Shown one piece after another: positions 16,837 to 25,087 of a stretch of DNA of 64,000 nucleotides. Positions within the stretch are counted from its first letter, which is position 1. Each line of letters opens with the position of its first letter. Made by a program: the position numbers and the translations under genes. A model generated the notes under the pieces. The model made no database searches. It worked only from the letters and a program-made list of their open reading frames with translations, and was not told where the DNA came from. Origin of the DNA: Vibrio mangrovi (lineage in GTDB: Bacteria > Pseudomonadota > Gammaproteobacteria > Enterobacterales > Vibrionaceae); contig NZ_AP024883.1 in assembly GCF_024346955.1 (NCBI RefSeq), positions 186,001 through 250,000 of the forward strand, read 5' to 3'.

Positions 16837-19011
16837 ATGATGGATCCCTCTCTTTTAATCGACGGTTTAAACGACAAACAGCGGGAAGCAGTTGCAGCCC
16901 CTTTACAGAATCTGTTGGTACTGGCTGGTGCCGGGAGTGGAAAAACCCGGGTTCTGGTTCACCGGATTGCCTGGCTGATGACCGTTGAGGAAGCTTCTCC
17001 GTTTTCTATCATGTCGGTGACATTTACCAATAAAGCTGCGGCTGAAATGCGCGGGCGGATCGAAGCGCTAATGATGGGCAGTGCGTCAGGGATGTGGAAC
17101 GGAACGTTTCACGGGATTTGTCACCGTATTCTGCGGGCGCATTATCTCGATGCGAAGTTGCCGGAAGATTTTCAGATTATCGATTCAGAAGATCAGATGC
17201 GGTTGATGCGACGGCTGATTAAAGCTCAGAATCTGGATGAAAAACAGTGGCCGGCGCGTCAGGTCTGCTGGTGGATTAACGGTAAGAAAGATGAGGGCAT
17301 CCGGCCACAGCATATTGATACTTATCATGATCCGGTGACTACGACTTATCTCCGGTTATATCAGGCCTATCAGGAAGCCTGTGATCGGGCCGGTCTGGTG
17401 GATTTTGCCGAGATACTGCTGAGAACTCAGGAGCTGCTGCGGGAGAATCAGTTTATCCGCGAACATTATCAGGCGCGGTTTAAACATATTCTGGTCGATG
17501 AATTTCAGGATACCAACAATATTCAGTATGCCTGGCTGCGATTGATGGCCGGTCCGGACTGTCATGTGATGATTGTCGGTGATGATGACCAGTCGATTTA
17601 CGGCTGGCGCGGTGCCAAAGTTGAAAATATCGAGAAATTTGCGCAGGAATTTCCCGCAGTAAATACCATCCGTCTTGAACAGAACTATCGTTCAACCCAG
17701 ACCATTCTAGAGGCAGCCAATACCCTGATCGCCAATAACACCGAGCGGATGGGGAAAAACCTGTGGACAGAAGGACAGAAGGGCGAGTCGATTTCGGTTT
17801 ATTCGGCCTATAACGAACTGGATGAAGCCCGTTTTGTGGTGAACAAAATTAAGGTCTGGCAGGATGAAGGTGGTGCTTTGCAGGAAACTGCTTTGCTGTA
17901 CCGGAACAACGCTCAGTCGCGGGTGTTGGAAGAAGCATTGATTCAGGCCGGATTACCTTACCGGATTTATGGCGGGATGCGATTCTTCGAACGGCAGGAA
18001 ATTAAAGATGCACTGTGCTATCTGCGTCTGATTTCAAACCGTAATGATGATGCGGCTTTTGAACGGGTCGTGAATACTCCGACACGCGGTCTGGGTGACA
18101 AAACGCTGGAAACGGTCCGTTTTGCTGCCCGAGAACGGGGCTGCACTATGTGGCAGGCGTGTGTCCAGTTACTGGAAGAAAAAGTGCTGGTTGGTCGTGC
18201 CGGTGGTGCGATGAGCCGCTTTGTCGAGTTAATCAATGCTCTGGAAGATGATACGTTTGAGATGCAGTTGCATCGTCAGACCGACCATGTGATTAAAGCC
18301 TCCGGTTTATATGCGATGTATGAGCAGGAAAAAGGTGAAAAATCGAAAGCCCGGTTGGAAAACTTAGAAGAGCTGGTGACTGCGACTCGTCAGTTTGAAA
18401 AGCCGGAAGAGGCGGAAGAAATGACGATGCTGACGGCATTTCTGACCCATGCTGCGCTGGAATCGGGAGAAGGGCAGGCCGATGAGTTCGATGATGCGGT
18501 GCAATTGATGACTCTGCATAGCGCCAAAGGTCTGGAGTTTCCGCTGGTGTTCATGGTCGGTGTGGAAGAAGGCATGTTCCCCAGCCTGATGTCAGCAGAA
18601 GAAGCCGGAAGACTGGAAGAAGAACGCCGTCTCTGTTACGTCGGGATGACCCGAGCGATGCAGAAGCTCTATATTACCTATGCTGAGATGCGTCGTTTGT
18701 ACGGGCAGGATAAATATCATAAGCCGTCACGTTTTATTCGTGAACTGCCGGAAGGCTGTCTTGATGAAGTGCGGATGAAAGCTCAGGTCAGTCGCCCGGC
18801 CAGCAGTGGCCGTTTCAGTCAGAAAGTGGTGAAAGAGAGCTTCAATGAGACCGGCTTCAATCTGGGCAGCCGGGTCAAGCACCCGAAATTCGGTGAAGGC
18901 ACCATCATTAATTTTGAAGGTGCAGGGCCGCAAAGCCGGGTTCAGGTTGCTTTTAATGGCGAAGGGATCAAATGGCTGGTAACGGCCTATGCGAAGCTGG
19001 AAGCGTTGTAG
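16837..19011 (+). CDS. uvrD: DNA helicase II
   Basis: A 724-residue superfamily 1A helicase. Walker A AGAGSGKTR is at residues 30-38; the DEFQDTN Walker B, GDDDQSIYGWRGA motif III, QNYRST motif IV, LMTLHSAKGLEFPLVF motif V and VGMTRAM motif VI follow in order. The C-terminal tail with a Tudor-like end (GSRVKHPKFGEGTIINFEG) is typical of UvrD rather than Rep. It unwinds DNA in nucleotide excision and mismatch repair. Two adjacent ATG codons (16837, 16840) are possible starts. Confidence 0.95.
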   Translation: MMDPSLLIDGLNDKQREAVAAPLQNLLVLAGAGSGKTRVLVHRIAWLMTVEEASPFSIMSVTFTNKAAAEMRGRIEALMMGSASGMWNGTFHGICHRILRAHYLDAKLPEDFQIIDSEDQMRLMRRLIKAQNLDEKQWPARQVCWWINGKKDEGIRPQHIDTYHDPVTTTYLRLYQAYQEACDRAGLVDFAEILLRTQELLRENQFIREHYQARFKHILVDEFQDTNNIQYAWLRLMAGPDCHVMIVGDDDQSIYGWRGAKVENIEKFAQEFPAVNTIRLEQNYRSTQTILEAANTLIANNTERMGKNLWTEGQKGESISVYSAYNELDEARFVVNKIKVWQDEGGALQETALLYRNNAQSRVLEEALIQAGLPYRIYGGMRFFERQEIKDALCYLRLISNRNDDAAFERVVNTPTRGLGDKTLETVRFAARERGCTMWQACVQLLEEKVLVGRAGGAMSRFVELINALEDDTFEMQLHRQTDHVIKASGLYAMYEQEKGEKSKARLENLEELVTATRQFEKPEEAEEMTMLTAFLTHAALESGEGQADEFDDAVQLMTLHSAKGLEFPLVFMVGVEEGMFPSLMSAEEAGRLEEERRLCYVGMTRAMQKLYITYAEMRRLYGQDKYHKPSRFIRELPEGCLDEVRMKAQVSRPASSGRFSQKVVKESFNETGFNLGSRVKHPKFGEGTIINFEGAGPQSRVQVAFNGEGIKWLVTAYAKLEAL

Positions 19012-19043
19012 TCAGAGTTCAACATCAGAGAAGGATAACACTG

Positions 19044-19346
19044 ATGCAAAAGCTTCGTGATCTGCAAGGGCTGGGACCCAAATCAGAACAGATGCTGACG
19101 GACGCCGGGATCGAATCCGTAGAGATGTTGCGGGAGTTGGGTGCGATTGCAGCATTTATCCGGGTTCGCCAGCAGGGGCCGGTCAAACCGAGTCTCAACC
19201 TGCTTTATGCATTAGTCGGTGCTTTGGAAGGCGAACACTGGCTGACTATTGCGAAACAGCAAAAAGCACAACTTATCATGCAACTGGAAGGCTTTGATGA
19301 GCTGGAAAAGTTATTTGCCTCAGAAGGTGAGACACTTAATTTATAA
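19044..19346 (+). CDS. TfoX C-terminal-domain protein
   Basis: About 100 residues starting at the ATG at 19044, which has an AAGGA site eight bases upstream. The sequence LRDLQGLGPKSEQMLTDAGI is a helix-hairpin-helix-like TfoX_C motif (LxxLxGLGPKxxxxLxxxGI), followed by VEMLRELGAIAAFIRVRQQG and LNLLYALVGALEGEHW. Stand-alone TfoX_C proteins are common in vibrios alongside the two-domain competence regulators; whether this one affects competence is not known. It starts 32 bases after uvrD and could be co-transcribed with it. Confidence 0.75.
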   Translation: MQKLRDLQGLGPKSEQMLTDAGIESVEMLRELGAIAAFIRVRQQGPVKPSLNLLYALVGALEGEHWLTIAKQQKAQLIMQLEGFDELEKLFASEGETLNL

Positions 19347-19407
19347 AGTGTAGTGATTCCACGATATCCGGCAGGTGACGTCTGACTTCGGAACAACAGA
19401 GGAAGAT

Positions 19408-19755
19408 ATGAATCAGCTTTTTACCTATATCTCTGCAATCAGACAGGAATCCGGTGCGCTCATTGCGGGACAACAATTATATCAGGATGTGACGGAAGAA
19501 GATGGCGTGCTGGTTGAGAATTCTGAATTAATCGTGACGTTTCATAATGGGGTTATCATGAAACAGAGTATCGAGTCTGAGCATCAGGAAGAGCCCACAG
19601 ATTTAGCTTGTGCAGAATGCTGGATCAGTTATGAAATTATTTCCGAGCCGGAAGGTCTGCGCATTACCCCAAAGCGTAAGACGTTCATCAATACATGTCA
19701 GGAAGCATTCTGGTTAAAAATTAATGCAGTTCAGTCCGCGACGGACGAGCGTTGA
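19408..19755 (+). CDS. Hypothetical protein, 115 residues
   Basis: I do not recognise this family. The start at 19408 (MNQLFTYISAIRQESGALIA) has a GAGGAAG site just upstream; a longer GTG start at 19375 is less likely. The protein is acidic, soluble, lacks a signal peptide, and contains a beta-rich centre with CAECWISYEI and a C-terminal strand/helix segment TFINTCQEAFWLKIN. Its stop overlaps the region just before the ASCH gene start, so the two may be co-translated. Confidence 0.5.
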   Translation: MNQLFTYISAIRQESGALIAGQQLYQDVTEEDGVLVENSELIVTFHNGVIMKQSIESEHQEEPTDLACAECWISYEIISEPEGLRITPKRKTFINTCQEAFWLKINAVQSATDER

Positions 19756-19772
19756 GCTTTCGGAAGTTTCTC

Positions 19773-20144
19773 ATGCTAACAATCCCAACCAAAATTACGT
19801 TTTTTGAGTTTCTGACTCCTTTCGTGGCTGCCGGTCTGAAAACCATTACGATCCGGGATCGGTCAGAGAGTCATTATGTGGTTGGCTCTCAGGTCGAAGT
19901 GTTTACGCTGGAGACCAATCAAAAGGTGTGTGACATTGAAATTGTTGCGGTTGAGCCGATCCGGTTTGACGAGATAAACCAATATCATGCCCGACAGGAA
20001 CATCTGGAATTACCGAGACTTAAAGCGCTGATCCGGGAAGTTTACCCGGATACAGATGAGCTGTTTGTTGTGACATTTACGCTATCGTCTGTTGCTGAAC
20101 CGAACCCTTCTGAATTCTCTCATCAAAGAGTCGCAGCTCTCTGA
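19773..20144 (+). CDS. ASCH-domain protein, YqfB-type N4-acetylcytidine amidohydrolase
   Basis: About 123 residues from the ATG at 19773 (CGGAAG upstream). The pattern ITFFEFLTPFVAAGLKTITI followed by RDRSESHYVVGSQVEVF, then HARQEHLELPRLKALIREVY and a closing FVVTFTL strand, matches E. coli YqfB (TFFxxF...KTITIRDxSESHF; Thr-Lys-Glu catalytic set). YqfB hydrolyses N4-acetylcytidine to cytidine and acetate. The C-terminal ~20 residues extend beyond the E. coli protein. It closely follows the preceding hypothetical gene. Confidence 0.75.
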   Translation: MLTIPTKITFFEFLTPFVAAGLKTITIRDRSESHYVVGSQVEVFTLETNQKVCDIEIVAVEPIRFDEINQYHARQEHLELPRLKALIREVYPDTDELFVVTFTLSSVAEPNPSEFSHQRVAAL

Positions 20145-20346
20145 CCTCGAAGATTGGTTATTTTTTATCCTTTTTATTCCTTGGAAGTTACGCGTTCTGC
20201 CCCTATTTTTAAAGTAGAAGGGTGTCGAAACTGTTTGTCACACTCGAAAAGCAGATAGCAGCGTTAAGATAAATAGCTTTGATACCGGAAAAATGATTCT
20301 GTGCTCGTTGTGAGCTCACTGTTGATGTCATCGTGAGGTGAATGCT

Positions 20347-20550
20347 ATGAATCGTTGCTCATCAATCAAGTTTTCAATCGCTGAGTCCGGATATGACCGG
20401 GGTATGCACAACTGGCCTGCTGCAATGAGTTTTCCCCATTTTCCGGGGGGGCAGGAGTTTTCTATTGAGAATCAGTTACCCAAGCGACCACAGATCGTGG
20501 TGTTTACGATCGATCTGTCTCAGTTCTTGAATGAACGGGTTTTACACTAG
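20347..20550 (+). CDS. Possible small protein, unrecognised
   Basis: A 67-codon frame (start NRCSSIKFSIAESGYD, end SQFLNERVLH) with a GTGAGG-like site nine bases before the ATG. No signal peptide, no known motif. It lies in the 500-base stretch between the ASCH gene and the CsrB RNA, where nothing else gene-like is visible. It may be a chance frame or a degenerate remnant. Confidence 0.25.
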   Translation: MNRCSSIKFSIAESGYDRGMHNWPAAMSFPHFPGGQEFSIENQLPKRPQIVVFTIDLSQFLNERVLH

Positions 20551-20650
20551 CGTGTACTGGCTTTTCATGAGGGATTATTTTTTGCGGAGTAATCTCTGAG
20601 GGAGTTGCTGTTTGTTAGTATTGCTGTGGAACGATTCGGAATGTGCCAAG

Positions 20651-21069
20651 AAAAAACCCCGGGAGCAATGCTCACCGGGGTTCTATTCTTTGCTTGCAGC
20701 CATCCTGCTACCAATAAACGCGTCCTGCATCTAATCCCTGATCAGTCTGCTGAATCCTTCAGCCGATCCTTTCATCGCCTTCCTGGCTGTGTCCCTGACT
20801 TCCTGGTCTGTTAACGTTCCTCGTTAACGGCTTCCATCCCTGAACGGTTTCCTTTACATCATCCTGATGTGCTTCTACCCTTCCCGGGTGTGTCCATCGC
20901 CATCCCTGTTTCGTGACCATCCTGTCAACGAATCAATTCCTTTCGATGTCCCTGAATCAGCTCCCTGCTGACAAGTTCTATATTACTGTTCTGTTCCTTC
21001 CCGGCAATCTGCTGAATTCACAGAATCTTGATAGTTGGATGGTTGATAAATGTACTTTTCCTTTTTATT
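20651..21069 (-). ncRNA. csrB: CsrB-family regulatory RNA (sequesters CsrA)
   Basis: On the minus strand this stretch contains about 22 GGA motifs (mostly AGGGA, CAGGA or AAGGA) within 300 bases and no coding frame. That density is the hallmark of CsrB/RsmZ RNAs, whose GGA-bearing loops bind CsrA dimers and so release mRNAs for carbon storage, motility and virulence control. The 3' end is set by a strong terminator. The 5' end is approximate: a TATAAT-like -10 (minus strand, 21076-21081) would start the RNA near 21069, giving ~420 nt, in the range of Vibrio CsrB/C/D RNAs. Upstream lies a VarA/GacA box. Vibrios carry several such RNAs; which of csrB, csrC or csrD this is cannot be told. Confidence 0.88.
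20653..20682 (-). terminator. Rho-independent terminator of CsrB-type RNA
   Basis: Read on the minus strand: AACCCCGG, a 12-base loop that can itself pair (GAGCATTGCTC), CCGGGGTT and a run of Ts. Confidence 0.9.
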
Positions 21070-21132
21070 CAATCAATTATATTTATTGAAGCTGTAATGT
21101 CGTCAGTATGAATCTCTATTTGCTCACTCATC

Positions 21133-21150
21133 TGTGAGAGATATCTTACA
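21133..21150. promoter_or_regulatory. VarA (GacA/UvrY) binding box upstream of CsrB-type RNA
   Basis: TGTGAGAGATATCTTACA matches the GacA-type upstream activating sequence TGTAAGNNATNNCTTACA at all but one defined position. It lies about 65 bases upstream of the proposed start of the RNA. In vibrios VarS/VarA activates the csr RNAs, so this supports both the RNA call and its direction. Confidence 0.8.
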
Positions 21151-21187
21151 AATGAGCGAGACAAACAGCTATGAGACTGGTTACTGA

Positions 21188-22933
21188 TCATTCACCGATT
21201 GCAATACCTTCCCGGCGCGGATCGGCAGCTCCTTCAAGACCATCTTTGGTCAGACGGATTGCATGAAGACCAGAGTTCAGCCCCTGGATATTGACCGAGT
21301 AACCCATTTGTTCCAGTGCGGGTTTCAGTAATTCTGCCGATGTTCCCTGTTCCAGATCTATTGGGCCAAAGCGATCGACCACATGTGGCATATTTAGTGA
21401 CTGCTGGATATCCTGTCCCCAGGTCAGGTGAGCGATGAGTGCCTGAGCGACATAGCCGATAATCCGGCTGCCACCTGGGGATCCGATTGCCAGATAAGGT
21501 TGTCCGTCTTTCAGCACCATGGTCGGAGCCATGGAAGAACGTGGACGTTTACCCGGTTCAACCCGGTTAGCGACCGGTGCATCACCGTCATGTGATTTGA
21601 AAGAAAAATCGGTGAGCTCGTTATTCAGCAGAAATCCCCGGACCATCAGACGGGAACCGAATCCATTTTCAACTGTTGTCGTGATAGAAACGACATTTCC
21701 TTCACGATCGACAATATTGAAATGGCTGGTACAGGGAAGTTCTATCGCCTGATCGGTGCCTAACTGCATCGCGTGCTGCCATGGAGGACTTCCGGCAGAG
21801 ACATCAGTCAGTGGTTTGCCGCTCTGAATTAACTGTGCGCGTTGGGTAAGATAGTCTTTATCGACCAATCCCTGAGTCGGCATGGGAACGAAATCTTCAT
21901 CGGCCATGTATTTACCCCGGTCGGCAAATGCCAGTTGAGATGCATCGGCGATGATCTGCCAGGATTTGGCACTGTCAGCTCCCCAGCCTTTGAGATCAAA
22001 GTGTTGCACCATGGAAAGGATCTGTCCGATGGTCAGCGCGCCGGAACTTGGTGGTCCCATACCGCAGACATCATAGCCCTGATAGTCTGCACACACGGGC
22101 TGACGTTCTTTGATGGTGTAGTTATTGAAGTCCGTCTGTGACAGAACTCCGGGGTTACCGGGTGCATTGCGTACGGTTGCAATAATATCTTTGGCGATGT
22201 CTCCGTGATAGAAGGCATCTGCACCACCGTCGGCAATCGCTTTCAGTGTTTGAGCATACTCTGGGTTTTTCAGCAATGTTCCCGCTGGTTTCGGGTTGCC
22301 CTGAGTGTCAAAGAAGTAATGGCGGGTTCCGGGATAGCGGCTCAGACGTTGGGTGTCATCGGAGACTTGTTTCGCCAGACGAGGGCTGATGTTGAACCCT
22401 TTTTCTGCCATTTGAATCGCTGGTTCGAAGAGTTTCTTCCAGGGCAGTTTGCCGTATTTCTGGTGGGTTTCCCATAAGAGCTTGACTGTACCGGGAGTTC
22501 CGACCGAGCGGCCACCGACCACAGCATCATAGAACTGTAGCGGTTGGCCTTTCTCATCAAGAAAGAGCTCAGGTGTTGCCTGTACCGGTGCTGTTTCTCT
22601 GGCATCAAATGTGGTCAGGTGTTGTTTTTTCTGATCCCAGTAGACCATAAAAGCACCGCCGCCGAGTCCGGATGATTGTGGCTCGACCAAACCGAGCATC
22701 AACTGAACGGCGACCATGGCATCAATGGCATTTCCGCCCTGACGGAGTATGTCGGCACCGGCTTTTGCAGCAATAGGGTTCGCCGCAGTGACCATCCATT
22801 GTTTGGCATGAGTCAGTGTTTTCACTTCACTTCCGGTGTTGATTTCCGGGGCGACGGAATCTGCAACCTGAGCAGCACTGACATGAAGGGCGGTAAGCAG
22901 CCCTGATAATATAAGTAGTTTCTTGGTTTTCAC
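21188..22933 (-). CDS. ggt: Gamma-glutamyltransferase
   Basis: A 581-residue periplasmic or secreted Ntn hydrolase. A signal peptide (LLILSGLLTALHVSAAQVAD) precedes the large subunit; the autoprocessing and catalytic threonine is T402 in PCTSHFNIVD, at the start of the small subunit. GGGAFMVYWD (oxyanion/substrate region) and GSPGGSRIIGYVAQ are also typical. It cleaves the gamma-glutamyl bond of glutathione and transfers or hydrolyses the glutamyl group. It is transcribed alone; the CsrB-type RNA follows on the same strand. An AGG-rich site (GGAGGTTTACAGG) precedes the ATG. Confidence 0.93.
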   Translation of the reverse strand: MKTKKLLILSGLLTALHVSAAQVADSVAPEINTGSEVKTLTHAKQWMVTAANPIAAKAGADILRQGGNAIDAMVAVQLMLGLVEPQSSGLGGGAFMVYWDQKKQHLTTFDARETAPVQATPELFLDEKGQPLQFYDAVVGGRSVGTPGTVKLLWETHQKYGKLPWKKLFEPAIQMAEKGFNISPRLAKQVSDDTQRLSRYPGTRHYFFDTQGNPKPAGTLLKNPEYAQTLKAIADGGADAFYHGDIAKDIIATVRNAPGNPGVLSQTDFNNYTIKERQPVCADYQGYDVCGMGPPSSGALTIGQILSMVQHFDLKGWGADSAKSWQIIADASQLAFADRGKYMADEDFVPMPTQGLVDKDYLTQRAQLIQSGKPLTDVSAGSPPWQHAMQLGTDQAIELPCTSHFNIVDREGNVVSITTTVENGFGSRLMVRGFLLNNELTDFSFKSHDGDAPVANRVEPGKRPRSSMAPTMVLKDGQPYLAIGSPGGSRIIGYVAQALIAHLTWGQDIQQSLNMPHVVDRFGPIDLEQGTSAELLKPALEQMGYSVNIQGLNSGLHAIRLTKDGLEGAADPRREGIAIGE

Positions 22934-23679
22934 CTGTAAACCTCCGTGTTTGCTTAAGCAATAAAACAGATATGCAACGCTTAGATTGACAGCTAATCTC
23001 TTATAAATCCAGAGGTTTAAGGGTGCAGGTCAGTATCTATCATCATTGAGCAATATTACTAAATCGGGTGTTAGCAATACATTATTGCTATATACATTCA
23101 AAATAATAGAAAATTTATCCAGACATTAGCTTTTGCTTGATAGCATTAGTAGAGGTCAAATCTTCAGTCCATTTATATAGTATCAGGTATATATAGGCAT
23201 ATAACGTTCACAACTCAGAGTATCAATACAAAGTAATACTGTTACGCTTACAATAAATGCATTTTGTTGCATAGTTACCGTACCTATAATTACAACTGAT
23301 AAAAAATCATAGATAGAATTAACGATCTATTAGAAAACTTAGTAGATAGCTTTTTCTTATCCTAGGCCTTTATATTTAAAGGCCTATATATATAATATGT
23401 TATTTATCAATAATGGTGTATGAAATATTAGACAAATATAGTTATTTTTGTCATTAACACAAATAGACTTTTCGCCTATAAAAATAAATTAATCAATAAA
23501 ACCATACTTATGTGACATAGATATCACAATAAAGGCAATATTATTATTTAAATTATATATTCTTATTGTAATTGCTTTTGTGTTGTGTATTTTAATAAAT
23601 TGTTAATTGAATGTTGTATTGAAAGTTATAGTTATGCGACTACATATTATTATGAGAGAGTAATAGTAAGGGAATAGCC
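22934..23679. other. AT-rich intergenic region with hairpins, before the peptide cluster
   Basis: A 746-base gap with no supported gene and strikingly low GC content compared with ggt. It holds the ggt promoter on its left. Inverted repeats: TAGCAATA-CAT-TATTGCTA (23072-23090), a perfect 10-bp stem TAGGCCTTTA/TAAAGGCCTA with a four-base loop (23363-23386), and an 18-bp near-palindrome at 23511-23528 listed separately. The composition change near 23.0 kb suggests the left border of an acquired island. Confidence 0.6.
23511..23528. promoter_or_regulatory. Candidate operator ahead of the peptide cluster
   Basis: TGTGACATAGATATCACA is a near-perfect dyad (TGTGA(C/T)AT-NN-AT(A/G)TCACA), 151 bases before the first cluster gene. 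The 8-base spacer between TGTGA and TCACA is two longer than in CRP sites, so the binding protein is unclear. Confidence 0.35.
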
Positions 23680-24744
23680 ATGGGTGTAAAGGTAATCGAA
23701 CGAGTCAATATACCAACAATAAGCCATGTCAATATTAATGGTGAGTTACACTATATTGGTAATGTTCAACCATTAAATAATAATCCTGAATTTAGAGAAT
23801 TTATTAATAATATTGGAAATGGTTCAGGTATTAGTTATGTTAAATTGAACCCAGGAGAGACTCATAACATTCATACACATGATGTCGAAAGTCTTTTAAT
23901 TGTAACCAAAGGTAAAGCTAGGTTACTAGGAAAAAATATTATTGTCTCGGAAAACAATATTATCTGTATACCTAGAGGCACCGAGCATGGCTTCAGTTGT
24001 GATCAAAATAGTGGATTAGAAGGTATTTCAATACAATTTGAAGATGGTGCTTTGTTTGAAAACACCCCAAACATAACATTTAACGTAAAATTTGATTCAG
24101 CTAATCAACTGATTTGTTTTAATAAAAAACGATGTAAAGAAATACAAGGGTCAAGATTTTTTAAAATTTTTGATGATGGAGTTGTCAATAATAACTATAG
24201 CTTAACAGTATTTAAAATATACCTACGCCAATGGTCATCAATATTTCAGAAAATCATGTTTATGAGGCAGGCGTCTTCAATAAATAAGAAGTATGATGAT
24301 ATTTTTCTAGAACACTTTAAGGAAGAATTTGGTCATGATGAAATGCTACCTGAAAGTAATAATTGGGATCCAGCTATAGATGCTTATGGGAACTGGTTTG
24401 TACTGAAAATGTTGCAAATGGATAACTTGGAAAAGCTTGTTGTTGTTCATTTAGTTTTAGAAAAGTGTGCTGATGTATTTCATTCACATGCAAAAAAATA
24501 TATTAAAGATACTGAAAAATATATTGAATCTCATGCAGAATTAGACCATAACCATTCTGAAATCGGTAGAGAATTATATGAAAATTTATCAGAAGAGAAA
24601 TGCCTAGAATTAATCGATCTTTGTGATAAATCCTGGGCAATATTTGAAAGTCTTCTTGACCGTATTGCTGAACTTTCAATAAATAAAATTGAATCGAATA
24701 ACGTGTCAGATAAAATTAGTTCTCTGAAAAATATTTCTATATAA
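23680..24744 (+). CDS. Cupin and haem-oxygenase-like diiron oxidase (HDO) fusion
   Basis: A 354-residue two-domain protein. Residues ~50-130 are a cupin: H62, H65, H67 and E70 in HNIHTHDVE form motif 1 and PRGTEHGF (H103) motif 2, so a metal site is likely. Residues ~165-340 are all helical and carry the HDO ligand pattern: E216-x2-H219 (KEEFGHDE), E261 in a middle helix (HLVLEKC), and H285-x3-D289-x2-H292. That last H-x3-D-x2-H pattern is characteristic of diiron/dimanganese HDO oxidases such as CADD, UndA, BesC and SznF, which do oxidative cleavage, desaturation or N-oxygenation. It leads the peptide cluster, so I infer that it oxidises the peptide, its attached group or an amino acid precursor. 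TAAGGG lies seven bases before the ATG. Codon use is very AT-rich. Confidence 0.7.
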   Translation: MGVKVIERVNIPTISHVNINGELHYIGNVQPLNNNPEFREFINNIGNGSGISYVKLNPGETHNIHTHDVESLLIVTKGKARLLGKNIIVSENNIICIPRGTEHGFSCDQNSGLEGISIQFEDGALFENTPNITFNVKFDSANQLICFNKKRCKEIQGSRFFKIFDDGVVNNNYSLTVFKIYLRQWSSIFQKIMFMRQASSINKKYDDIFLEHFKEEFGHDEMLPESNNWDPAIDAYGNWFVLKMLQMDNLEKLVVVHLVLEKCADVFHSHAKKYIKDTEKYIESHAELDHNHSEIGRELYENLSEEKCLELIDLCDKSWAIFESLLDRIAELSINKIESNNVSDKISSLKNISI

Positions 24745-24785
24745 CGACAGTGATATCATTTTACTTTAATTGATAGTGAAATATA

Positions 24786-24817
24786 TGAATTTTGAGATTA
24801 TATAATCTCAAAATTCA
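24786..24817. promoter_or_regulatory. 32-bp perfect palindrome between oxidase gene and peptide genes
   Basis: The sequence from 24786 to 24817 is its own reverse complement (half site TGAATTTTGAGATTAT). It lies 41 bases after the oxidase stop. As RNA it folds into a strong stem; without a T tract it may serve as an mRNA processing or stability element that separates oxidase from precursor expression, or as a protein-binding site. Confidence 0.5.
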
Positions 24818-24828
24818 ATACAGGGAGG

Positions 24829-24842
24829 CACCATATATGGTG
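24829..24842. promoter_or_regulatory. 14-bp palindrome overlapping a possible upstream start
   Basis: CACCATATATGGTG, 28 bases before the first peptide ATG. It contains an ATG (24837) that is in frame with the first peptide and follows a GGGAGG site by eight bases. A hairpin here could hide that start. Confidence 0.35.
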
Positions 24843-24869
24843 TTATTATTAAAAAATAAGGAGATTAGC

Positions 24870-24923
24870 ATGGCTATTAAATTTACTAAAGCTAGTAATG
24901 CGACATTGTCTGCTGTGGGTTAA
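24870..24923 (+). CDS. Precursor peptide, copy 1 (17 residues)
   Basis: Encodes MAIKFTKASNATLSAVG. An AAGGAG site sits six bases before the ATG. The peptide is short, basic in its first half (two Lys), rich in Ser/Thr/Ala/Asn in the second, has no Cys and ends in Gly. A C-terminal Gly is the usual substrate of ThiF/MoeB-type adenylation, and the gene three positions downstream encodes such an enzyme with a peptide-binding N-terminal region. Only this copy has a possible longer in-frame start at 24837 (adding MVLLLKNKEIS), behind a GGGAGG site. I call it the precursor of a ribosomally made modified peptide; the product is unknown. Confidence 0.75.
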   Translation: MAIKFTKASNATLSAVG

Positions 24924-24944
24924 TCAATAGTGATTGATTAAATA

Positions 24945-24979
24945 ATCTAGTAAGGAAATAATATTTTTAATTACTAGAT
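24945..24979. promoter_or_regulatory. Hairpin in spacer between peptide copies 1 and 2
   Basis: ATCTAGTAA and TTACTAGAT form a perfect 9-bp stem around a 17-base AT-rich loop. The same stem occurs 143 bases later. No T tract follows, so it is more likely an mRNA stability or processing element than a terminator. Confidence 0.5.
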
Positions 24980-25012
24980 AATCATTTTAAATCATAAAAC
25001 AAGGAGATTAGC

Positions 25013-25066
25013 ATGGCTATTAAGTTTACTAAAGCTAGTAATGCGACATTGTCTGCTGTGGGTTAA
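25013..25066 (+). CDS. Precursor peptide, copy 2 (17 residues)
   Basis: Encodes the same peptide MAIKFTKASNATLSAVG. AAGGAG is six bases before the ATG. Upstream in frame there is a stop codon within six codons, so unlike copy 1 no longer product is possible, which fixes the 17-residue form as the functional unit. Flanked on both sides by identical 9-bp-stem hairpins in the spacers. Confidence 0.78.
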   Translation: MAIKFTKASNATLSAVG

Positions 25067-25087
25067 TCAATAGTAATTGATTAAATA

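Noticed and set aside
20605..20814. A 69-codon plus-strand frame in the CsrB region.
   Set aside because: It runs through the terminator and GGA-rich RNA gene on the opposite strand, lacks a ribosome site and has a low-complexity product.
23511..23528. CRP binding site reading of TGTGACATAGATATCACA.
   Set aside because: CRP sites have six bases between TGTGA and TCACA; here there are eight. Kept only as an unnamed dyad.
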